Source: Aplidium turbinatum (taxonomy: Eukaryota > Chordata > Ascidiacea > Aplousobranchia > Polyclinidae). Taken from it: a DNA stretch of 64,000 bases. A model generated the notes under the pieces. It was not told the origin of the DNA, searched no databases, and saw only the letters and a program-made list of their open reading frames with translations. Every line of letters starts with the position of its first letter. Position 1 is the first letter of the stretch. This document shows, piece after piece, positions 51,101 to 63,100 of this stretch. The DNA lies in the NCBI GenBank assembly GCA_918807975.1, contig OU964921.1, positions 37,474,498 through 37,538,497 of the forward strand, written 5' to 3'. A program made the translations under genes and the position numbers.

Positions 51101-54100
51101 CGAAACCCGACTTGTTGATAAAGGCTTTAGTATTGAAGAAGTAGCCAGAAAACCAAGATCGAAATTACGAAAACCACATTACACAGCTGCTATGTAATAT
51201 GGGCTACCATCTGTGTGATACGGACCATCTGGTAGAAGAAAATCAACTGTTCCTTGTCTGATGTTGATTCAATTAACTATCCAGTTCATAAATATGTAAA
51301 ATAATTAGAAATTGAAAGATTTTAATCAAAACAAGACATCAAAAACACAATTAGAACAACAAATTAAAAACACATCACACAATATAAAAGTTCACATTCT
51401 TCAGAACAAACAACAAAAAAAAGTTATTGGCCATTGTCGCAGAAATATCACTTTGCCTGAGTTAGATCACCTATGGCCATGGATCACCATAGACCTCATG
51501 TGCTAATTTTTGGTCCTGGTCTTTGTATTTACATTTTTGTTTAACTTTGTGAAAAATGTAGCCTTATGGGCAGTAGTGTAATACGGGCCACTAGCCCATA
51601 TCTACTGCACAAAACCACGTGGCCCCAATGACACAACAGCTTGGGCTTTTGTAATTTCTCATTTTCCCATTAAATATAAACAAATCACTTCAAAGCTTTC
51701 TGCTACACTATGCACATTTGTTCTGTGAATGTCTTACGCTTTCAACCATTTTTCTACTCGCACTAGCTCAAAAATTAGGCTATAACAAGTTAACAACTCC
51801 TGCCAAAACCCAATCACCACACTGCTGCATTCACGCAAACAAAATATCTGTCAAACTTTGCGGTTTTTTTTCTTTGTCGTCAAGTTGTTCAAGAACCGTG
51901 ACCACAAGCCCTTTTCGAATACGCCAAATAAAGGTGGATCATATTACCTACTGGCCAATATTACCCTACTTTCCCTATGTGTCTTCTTACTAGACTACGC
52001 TACGCTAAAAATCTGTTGCATACTGTGGTGGGCCAAACGGATGCCACAGAAATCACAACACAGTTTCACCGCGATATGCAGCAATCCAGGCTACTAGTTT
52101 ACAGTTTGAATTTTGTTCCCGTCATGTTTTTTCCAGATTTCTTGTAGCAGCAAAACCTGAAAAAGCCCAGCAGATCCCAATATTGGTCCAAAAATTGCTG
52201 GATTGCCAGTTGATTTATATGTAAACTATGTAATAAGTTAATATTAGAAAAAAAAGGCATTTTTAATTTTAAAGCACACTAGGGTTGCTGTTGTTTAGTA
52301 TGACGCTATTTTAATACAAGTCCAAGCAGTTTTTGTTTAGTTAATCCATGAGAACTTTGTTGCATTTGTAAGTTGTGAGGGTTCCTCCTAGCTGGGGTAC
52401 TGGGCAGTGCAATATAAGATGATATGTAGACTGACTTGAGGCGTTGTATTTTGGACAGTGTGGTTGAAATGTCATCCCCCATGGGTAAAGGTTGTCATTG
52501 GTTTTGCTCTTATGCAGTTTGCAGTGAACCATAATGGCAGCGGTGTCAAAGCTTGGGAGAGCTTTTGTTGGGTCCTTGTTTAATTCTCCACTCGGAGGGA
52601 TTTTGCTATTTCAGAAATTCTGCCACACCATTGTAATATTTGTGCACGTTGTACACTGCGATAATTAGCAAGGTTGACTATATATATATTATATAATCGT
52701 TATTGTGTTTTGCGTTGAGATAGTTAGACTTTTAAAACCGACAGAACGGTCCAGAAGTTATCACAAGCGAAAAGCTAGGAAGGTTGCCAAATCTTTCATT
52801 CATAAATTTTGTTTCATTTAAATTTTGTCGCGAATTGTTTCACTAAAGACGGAAAACAGCAACAAAGACACGACTCACTGTTTGGGAATATGCAGGTCAA
52901 TCTTTGAGTTAATTGGGCCAAATTTTAAACGCTAAGTGTTGAAACATTGCTTAGTTGAATCAGCGATTATTTTATTGACAAATAAAGACTTCCAAATATC
53001 AGAAACGGTCAACTTTTACATGATTCTGTAAAATGAATTATACTTACAGCATTAAAACCAACAAATCTGGAAATTTTCTATTAGATAGGCTACTCGGAAA
53101 AACACCATTATCTATAATTAAATTAAAAAAGAGGGATTTGCGACACTTTTTAACCTTAAATGGGCGTAAAGTCCACAAGAAATCCACGTAATTAAATTTG
53201 CATTCCGTAGCACGCCCTACTTACCGGATACGAACCTGCCAGAAGAAAATCTTTTGCAAGTTTTAATTTCTACATCTGGCAACTCTCATTACTTGTAACT
53301 GACTTACTGTTGGTCGGTTGTAATTTCCACAAAACCGCATGGACGTGCTACACTGGTAGCCCTTGAACAGCTGCTGTACTGGTAGTTATGTTTTTTTTTT
53401 CTCTAAATGTCACGACAAAAACACTGGTACATTACATAGAAGTGAGAGAGGAATGTGGTCTACTTTGCAAGAAAACTGTACTGTATTCTTTCAAGCAGTC
53501 AGTCTACCCTACAAGGTTGTCAAATTTCAAAACAAAGTGAATCTGTTCAGCGCTGTAAGATCTACAACAAAACCTACTTGACACTGTGCCAATTTGCTTG
53601 AACGTAAAGGTACATCATAAAATATTCAAACCAAACAAAAATCCAATGATTTGAGCTCTCGCGGGAAACTCTGTTCGATCTGACTTTTCCTAAAGCAAGT
53701 CCACAGAGCTGTAATTATAAACTGCGCCAGCCTACTTTTGTATTTAACAATTTATCTGACCGCAGTCGTTAGCTTAGTTGCTGCGAAAAACATCACCAGG
53801 CAGCCTGTTTGTGTCTGCGTTTTGCTGGCAGATACGCTGTCGCTGCAATTTCATGTAGGCTGGAGACATTTTTGAAATTGTTTCAACTGCTGCAATATAT
53901 TTTCTATCATACCACTAAACATTGTGACAAACCGTTTAAACTCCAGCGCTTCAAAGACTCAACTAACTTGTGCAATTCGACACTTCCCAGAAAGCAAAAC
54001 AACCGTTTTTCACATTGCTTCGACATTTACAGACGTTGAATCAATACAAAATACGATTTATTTGCCTTCTGCGTTGGGCTATCAAGTTTCAAATGCAGCA

Positions 54101-57100
54101 GCTAGTTTGTTTTTGTTTATTCTATTCTAATTCTACACAGTTTAGAGTAGACTTTAAAAGGGTCTATTTATTACTGATGTGATAATGAGTGAACACATCG
54201 GATTATTCGCCATGACTAACCATTGTTGAGGTTACGCATGAGTAACTCCGATATGGAGTTCTAGCATGAAAGTTGACAGGTTAGCAGTTGCTGACATTCG
54301 TAGATTTCGTAGGATCAGTCCATAGCGACCTTTATACACAGACCATGACAACGTACGGCTTAAAATTTGAGTGAAGGCTGATCTGTTAGTAGCCAAAAAT
54401 CGCTAGTATAAGTTGCTAGTTTAGGTATTAATTAATAAATATAATCTTTGTGCATATTTTGTGTGGTTTTGAGTTCTTTTTGTGCTGTTGTGATCATTGG
54501 TCAAAAGTATCAAGTTACACAACTACCCAACTCTGCTATAAAATCTGACTGAGCCATTAACAACAGAACACAGGTTAAAAATGAAGATAAGTTCTGGTTG
54601 GACTGCTCCGATTATTTTAAAGTTATTCGAGAGTTGTCAAATATATGCTCACAAGCTAATGCAAACATATGCATGTTTGAACTTTTGAAGTCTCCTTCAA
54701 CAAAAGGATAAATCGAAAGAAATTTGACTTTTTGTTATTTCAGAGTGACAAAGCGATTCTGGTGTCTTTAAACCTCCAGTCTGGCTTTTCGATCTCAGGA
54801 GAATTGCAGATCATAAATTTTAGTAGAAACCAAGTATTGTAGGATGCAACCAAACCAATTTTGTTATCAAGCACGTTATAACGTTCGCGTTTTGCCGCTT
54901 CTACCCTTTTCTTGACCTCTGCTATGTTTGACATATAATGTTTTTGGTTGTGATGGTCAGAAATAATAACAAACTGAACTGAAAATCGCGTTTAACTTTT
55001 TAACATAGCATTTATGTAAATTGTGTCAGATGTAAGACATTGCTTATAATAAATTGTCCCCCTGTACTCGTCCCTACCCTGCACTGCCTAGCCTATTGCT
55101 ATAGCCTTCAAGCTACGTGCAGATACGTTTCTGAATTCTGGCATGTGCCGCACAGCAGGATAGGCTAATGTTCTGACTTTCAAACTACGCGCTCAGGTGA
55201 AATGAATCATGCTTTGTCATTTTCTTGTGTAAAAAGGTTACTCTATAAAATGTTTTGTGCTTCAAGACGCAGACTCGATGGAAATGGAATGTTTTGTTTG
55301 TATAGCATTGGGATTTGGTGAAACCTTTATGCAAACATCAACTCGAGCTTGTAATTGAAGCTTTTCCAGTAATTACTGTATATGGATTTACGTCACCTGG
55401 TGTTAAATGAATGCAAAACTGATGTCTGCTATAAAAAGTCAGTGGTACACTATTGAAAGAAGTCGAATAGCAATTGCTTCGTAAATTGCGAGAGAAAGAA
55501 AGTGAAAAAAGTTTTATCTGTTGTGAGAATAGCAAGGCACAACTACCACAATCAACACGAAAAATCAGCACCATAAAAATTCTAAATTTTACAACAAACT
55601 TAAACCTACTGAAAGTGATTTAGTTTAAAACAATTTTTATTTAACAGTAACTAACAGAGAGTAACTAACAAAGTGAATAAAACCATCAAGTTTTGGTAAA
55701 TTGGAGCAATAAACTTAAAATATAACTGATAATAATTCTCCGTAACGGAACAGCGGTTGGAAAACATCACCCAGCCAGTAAGCACATTCCAAAAGATTCA
55801 ACGTGTGCAAACCAATCACTGCAAAAAAAGCTGATTTGTGGCTGGGAGTTTTCGACAAACAAAGACGTATTTTTATTTTTTTTCGTATTTTGCTGGCTCA
55901 GTTAGCCCAAACGTTTAGACTCAATACAGCCAGTGCTATATCAAGGAGAGAGGGAAATCCCGAACCCACCGTCTCAGAGGGCCCACGCCATCTAATGCCC
56001 ATTTTACTGCCACCGCACTGGTCTGGTCTCGCAGTGAATGGTCCACCTCAATTGACTATACTGCAACTGACATCGATACACCGGCTGAGATTCAACTGTT
56101 AAACTCACTCGCCAGCATTCAATGGTGGCGCATTATAAACGAATGCTCCTTTAAAATACGCATTGGTGTACCACGCCAGCACATTTTTTGACTTCATTTG
56201 CCGCTTTGCTAATCCTTAGCCTAATTTGTTTTTAGAGAAGGAATCTGAAGTTGCTTAGCTTTTTTAAATCGAAAATTGAGCATCCTTAATGAAGGATTAT
56301 GGCAACCCTCTGCTGGCTATCATTAGCAAATATATACCTAGCCTACATTATTTTTAAAAGGATAAAAATTGGAAATGCACCCCCTCAAAATAATCCTGCC
56401 TACGCCACTGAATGTACAGTATACGTGGGGAAAAGCACGCAAAAGTAACTATTTGGCATTTTCCTGCAATAGCAAGTATTCGAAAGATCAAACAAAAAAC
56501 TACAATATTCTACGTCAATAAAGAAAGAAGTAGCAAGACCATTTCACAGTGCACCGCCACAAAATGTAGGGTTAGTAAGATGTCTACCATGCCAAATACG
56601 TATATACGTCGCTGATATACATAAAGCAAAAATTGTAACACAACTAAGTTATATAAAAGTTTTTTTTGCCCCCAGAAATACGGATACCGCACCAAAATTA
56701 TGTTACTAGAATGGTAGAGCGAAACAAAAGTATTGATAGACCACTTAAAAGTTAAAGCAGCTATTCTAATAACTGCATTCGCCTATTGTTGCTTTGTGTT
56801 ATTCCAGCCGATATGTTCTTACCCTCCAAGCAAGGGATTCTGTTAATTTGACCGACACTGCTGAGCTGATTGTTCATGTGAGAAGAGGAAGCCGACAGCT
56901 CCAGTTTGTCGTTGACAGTCCGCCAGATGTCGTTAGAGAGCAAAAAGAGGAACTTTCTGAAGTGTTACGTGAGTGGATCTCTCCAAGAATAAATCTTTTT
57001 GCCCAGTTACTCTGAAATGCTTGCTATTTTCAGTCTGCAAATCAGTAGATTTTGGTTCAGGTGATTATTGAAATAGAAATATGTAAGCACACCTTAATGG

Positions 57101-60100
57101 ATTTTTTTGTAAATCTTGCATAGGTGGAGCAAGCTTTCTATTTCTATTTTTAGATGTATTTATCCTGTGGTATCTGACGATTGGCTTTATAGGCTTTGAG
57201 GCTTAGCTACGGCTATCTTTGCTGAGCACTCGGCAAAATATTTTTAAGTGGTTGTGCTTTTTTCTATTTTGTTTCGTATTCACGACGAGACCTTACTATT
57301 AACTGGAGTGGGTGCCATTTTTGAAGTATTGGGCTTCCCCCAATCTGAGATGTATGCCTACATTCAATTGGCAAGAAACCAGGATATTACGCAGCTTAGG
57401 CTACGTTTGTAAAACGCTTGAGTCTGAAAAAAGGTGGCGAGAGGACACTTAATTGCGATGAAGCGGATGGCGAGAGGACACTGACACAGTTTTCTGTAGG
57501 TATCTATTGATCACATGATTACATAGTCAAGAAAGTAGAATCAGCAAACATAGATATCTTGAAATATTTTACATTTCAAGTAGCTCACAGCTCTTTGACG
57601 TTTTTATTTTTTTATTGAAACAATTTTTTTTGTAAGAAAGTTTAATTTAAAACAAATCCAGCCAAACACTTTGCTACAAAACGAAACATATTTCAACTAG
57701 TTTTGTATTAGGCACAGGTGTGCGAATTTTGCAAACATTTGATACGCAAATTGGTTTTGTTTTGAGTTCAAAACTACAAGAAAGCATTTCACGTCGAAAC
57801 GAAATATTTTCCAAGATAAAAGCCCTATTTTCAAAGTTGATAATAACTTCATGTTTTTGTTTATGTGATTCATCAAGAAAAATCATTCGACTCAACGTGA
57901 TCAAGAAAGTTCAATTTAAAAAAAAGTATTGTCAGTTCGTCTCCTCCAGCACCAACTTGGAAAACTAAACTTTCTAATTCTACAACTGTCGCTATAAAAT
58001 TACCATGCAGAAAAACAACCATTGGAGTGGCATTCCCAGACCAAACACAGCGCCCTTATCAGGGCGAACAGCACCAGCTGTTGTAAGTCAAGGGGTAGTC
58101 ATTCTGCAACTAAATGTTGAAAAAATCCGTTTTCCATATAGCCTACTTTTCTTATCAGTCACAATTCAGAAATCCTCTATTGCATGCATATTATTTAGCT
58201 TTTTTTGTGCATTGACATATACCATCAACATGTTGTGGAAATGTATTACTATTTTCTTTGTATTGTAAGGTAACTTGACGGGGTCCATCGTCATCATCGA
58301 TGACATCAGCCATTACGTGACGCCCGACAACCAGCGTGATGTCACACGAAGTGGCGTCAAAATCCGAATATTTGACACAAAGTCCAGTGATAAAGAAATT
58401 CGTAAAAAGTTAAAGGGGGGAACAACACGGCTTCAAGAATTGTTTACAGATTATTCTTTTTACGTGAGATGGGTTTGATGCTTTGTAAGGTGTATTTTAT
58501 TAACTTAGGCTACACTGGCCTCTTTTCAATAAATCGTTTCATGACAAGATATATTGCAGTAAGCCATTTGAAAGATGATGTAAATTTTTAAATTTGGAAA
58601 AAAATTAAATCAACTCTTTTAACAGTTAAAAAGCGTTTAATTTTTTTTATTCCACTTATTTTCAGGAGGTTAATCCAACACCAAGAGTAGATGGTAATGG
58701 GATGATCTTGAAAGTGGTCATCGTCATTCTCTGTCTCCTCATTATCATCCTCATCATTATCTTCATCGTGTGCATCACCCACATGAGACACCAGTAAGTC
58801 GTTTTTTACAGATCGTCTGAATGAAGGTTTATATGAAAACAATCTCTTTTTCCTTTGTAGTGCTGTGGAATTTTTTTATTTTATTCTAATAAGTGAAGTG
58901 AACGAACGTGGAAATGCAAAAGTTAATCTTGTACCCTTTCCGTGGATATCGATGTTCTTAAACTGAACCACTCAGGGACACTTCAGATATCATTGGACGC
59001 CATTTTTTCAACTCTGCATTAGACGTCAAATTAGTTAATTTGAGAGCTAAATGAAGTTATTCATGTTACTCAGTTGCAAAGTGCAAAATGAAGGTTTTGG
59101 CCAACCCCTCTTTTAAAGCGTGAGAGGTTGGGATTCTTAGGTAGTGTTGGGATTCAATCCAGTTAGCCTTCGGTTCGCTTTGACAAAAACTCCCTAGACA
59201 AAAATTAGTCACACCTGGCAACCTTGCCTACGGTGATTGTATTAAGTTGGCCAGAAATCGGTTCGGCAAACTTAAGCGGTTTGCACAAACCTGTGCAAAC
59301 TGGGCGAATCCCACCACTGCCCTTAGCAGGGGCTCTATCCACTTTTAGAATTCGGGGGGGGGTGATTTTTGGACAGTGGGCTAAAATCGTCATAGTCATT
59401 TCAACTTCTGGGGGGCTGGGCCCCCCAGACCCCCCATTGCAGCATCAGCTTCTTTCTGATCGAAGCATAGGGTTCCAAGTCGTTTCACAAACTCTGTTTC
59501 GGAAAGGGCATTTTTGGGTAAGCAAACTGGTAGTCACTCAACAAGAAATAATTCTGGCACTGCAAATGAAAACTCGAACCAATCATAAACTACGTTTTCC
59601 GTGACGTGTAAAAGGGCGAAAAGAAGATGATACAAAGCATATCAAGTGCTGGATTTTCTATCAGCTGTTTGTTTATTTGTTTTTCATATTTTTACCCTGC
59701 ATTGCGTGAAAGCGGACTTGAGCGCTATGCATCGGTGTACGCCTTATGACGTACACCTGACCCACGCTGCAGCCGACGGCAATGTCTGTTTCCGGTTGTC
59801 TACTCTACTTATGACTTAAATTTGGTACTACCCATTACTCGAAATCGATCACTGGGTTCTTCCCCAGAGAAATAACAGCAAGTGTGGGGGGGGGGGGGGG
59901 TGGAGTCAAACATGCAGGCTCTCGACTGCGAGCCCAACGCGCTAACCACTCGACCACTGCTGCCAACTAAGTTGGCAGCTGGTTGGCTTTTTAGGGGTTA
60001 GGGTTAGAAAGTAGTCATTTCATTGACGTGGGTTCGATTCTCACAACTGCTATTGCTCTTTTTTCTTCTGTAATTACCAAATAAAGTTCAAAACAAAGAT

Positions 60101-63100
60101 TAACTCTCTTGCTAAGTGCGAGAAAGTTCACAATTGGACGGTAGCCTCTTATAACATGTTCTGATTGGTTGGCGGTGTCATTCTAGTCATTTGCAGTGGC
60201 AGAATTTTTTCTTGTTAAAGTGGCTACCAAGCAAACTAAGTTAAAACACAGTGTAAACGCCTGGCTCGTAGTTCAGGGTTGCCAAACCAAAAAATCATAT
60301 TGAAATGAAATATATATTCATATTGACAAAAAATTCAAAATGTGCTAACAGCGAAAACATATTTTTCAAAATTTGATCAATAAAATATCACAAAACCTTT
60401 TCAAAGCCAAATGAGTGGGGGGGTGATTTTGCATTGATCACCCCCCCACTCCAATTAGTGGGGGGGTGATCACCCCCCTCACCCCCCCTTGGATAGAGCC
60501 CATAGCCCTTAGGCCTAACGGCAGAGAGCCTTCTGTACCTGACCAATTTGTTTTGATATGAAATGATCAATTGTAACTTATCCGTAAGTGTGATGAATTG
60601 AGAGGAAAGTTGGCTACAGATGTCTGTACAAAACACGTTTATTTGAATGATTTTTCTATTATTCACTGTCACGTAACAGGTATGACGGGTTTCTGCTGTG
60701 AATAATGGTTTTGATCATAAAAACTTTTTGACAGTTAATTTTGAATGGTTTTGAAATACTGGGGTAACGCTTTTGAATTTTCGAATTGGGTGACACCCAG
60801 GAATGCGTGTGGGGCTCTGACGCAGAGAAGATCACCAACGTAGACAGACTGACAGCGAAACGTTTAAATAAAAACATTTTTATTGGTCTAATATTTTTAT
60901 GATTTTGTTTCGCAGCTACCGAGACAAACTTGACAAGCTGAGAGAGTCATGCCTTGATGACGTCACCATTACAAGCCCGCAAAGAATCTGGCGACCTCCC
61001 AACATCGAGTAGGAATTTTTGTTAAAATAAATGGCGGGAATATGTCTGATCATTAAAATAACATAAAGCTTATTCATGCTATCAATCACACAAATCCTAT
61101 TATCTCAACAAAACTATTTGAAAGATTGCCGTTAGAGGACGCTATGTTGTCAGGTTTATCAAATGGATGTGTTGTCATAAATTTTGAAATTCCAACTGCC
61201 CGGTTTTGTTAAAACAGCGCTAGCCTGACCGATCCATTATTTCTCGTTAATGTGAAAAAGAACGACAAAAGTGCCAGTTATGGTCAGAGAAACCACATTT
61301 TTCTCTTTTCATCCAAACGACTTCGCCAGCAGTCGTTTGATTTTTTCATCGTTCAGTAACTTTTTGCCTCAAACAGGTATTAAAGACTCGTCAGAACCAC
61401 CATATCTTGTTTTTCTTTCTACTCAATTTGGCAGGACGCTTTGACTTCCAGCAGAAAGAGCGTATCAGTCCATTTTTACATTGATCGAACGTCTTCATAC
61501 GTTGAAGCTATGAAAAAAATAACTGAACTGCTGCTTGGAGTCTAATGCCCACTTTGCTGTTCTGGCTAAGGTGGTTTAAGTTGTTTATACAAGCGATAAC
61601 CTATTGTCTTACATTTTAGAAAAAACACCAAAAGCCAATACAAAGATGAACCAGGGTAAGTATGCGCAAATGCAACGAAAATGATCCTTTTAAAAACAAA
61701 CACAAGGAGATTAATCTCAAACACTTAAATTAGAGGTTTATTTAACAATCTTAACGGGTTCAAACTGTGTTGCAAGTTGCATTTGAAAGATGATTTACAG
61801 TTTTTTGGTCATCATACAAGTTCAAATCAGTTAAAATCAGCTTTTTTAAACTTTGTGTTGTTCGGGTGTGGTGACCCAGACAGCAAATCAACATCAAAAC
61901 AATTGATTTGCTGTCTGGTAAATAGGCTAGGCGAAAAAGCGCATTTAATTGGCTTCAGATCGATTTGTTGGTTTTCCTTCCTTCAGAAAACGCAGATTTT
62001 GTCCCAGAACAAGTAAGATACACCACAAAACCACTCTTCATCGTCTGTCAATAATTATTTCAATTGCCACCCAGTTATTAATTTCTCAACAAGGTTGCCA
62101 CATACAGAGTCTCTACGTCGAATGGATGTAAATTTCTACTGTTTGCAAAGTCCCAGGTCGCAAAACTGGTCATTTTTACCCTTAATCAAAGTTCGCAGAA
62201 GTTAAATCAATGTAAAAAAGACCAATTCAGTTTGTTGAGTGTTGTCATTGGCTTCAAATTACGTCATATCTTCAAAACCGGGTGTCACGCTTCATTAACC
62301 TCGTTTGCGTTTGTTTTAAGACTGGAAGATTCAAGAGGAGGTTACGCAAATTCCGTAGAACGATCCAAGTCCGAACAACGGAGCTTTTCCCCGGTGAGTA
62401 GAAAAATAACTAGCACGTACAAAAACAATACGATATGCATTTTGCTCGCACTGTTATTCAGTGAACTAAAATTTTAATTGTTAATCAGGGTTATTAATTT
62501 CTTTATGAATAATTGCTGCAATGTTTAGATGATGAATGCGAGTCAGTGAAACAACTCGTATGTTTCTGCTTTTACTCTTGCATTCACAAGATGGCCGTTG
62601 CAACCAGTTCTCGAGGAAATATTATACAGTTGTTGATTGGTTTGAATTGACTGCGTAGTGCGACTTCTTAAACCGATTACTGTTAACTTGGCGGTTAAAC
62701 TAGGTTTCAATCAAATCGAAGAAAAAGCTTTACGATTTAAATAGGCACCATATAAATCTCAAGACATTCAAGTGATTTGCTCGTATGATAAGTACTGCAA
62801 GTGCAATCACGCTTGAATATTTTATCTACAAGAAAGCAGAAAAAAAAAACGTAATCCTGCATTGCTATTTTCATATTTTTGTTCTTTTATGTTTTATATC
62901 TAAGCAGGCTGCTTCAACATAAAGTTCACACTGTAATTCGCCCTGCTTGTCTTTTTTGCTTTGTATTGAGCACTCTTTTGTAGTATTAATAGTATTTATT
63001 CTTCAAGTGCACGTTATATGTAGTTTATGAAGTCTTTAAACTAATTACTGCAAGATCGAAGTTAAATAAGAATGATTTTAGCCTTGTAAAAACTGGACTC

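Noticed and set aside
56385-56412. Sequence CCTGCCTACGCCACTG as a hAT end
   Set aside because: It looks like a hAT terminus but no partner end was found within several kilobases.
59885-60055. tRNA-like sequences within the hAT
   Set aside because: A-box-like and B-box-like parts are on different strands or degraded; no cloverleaf.
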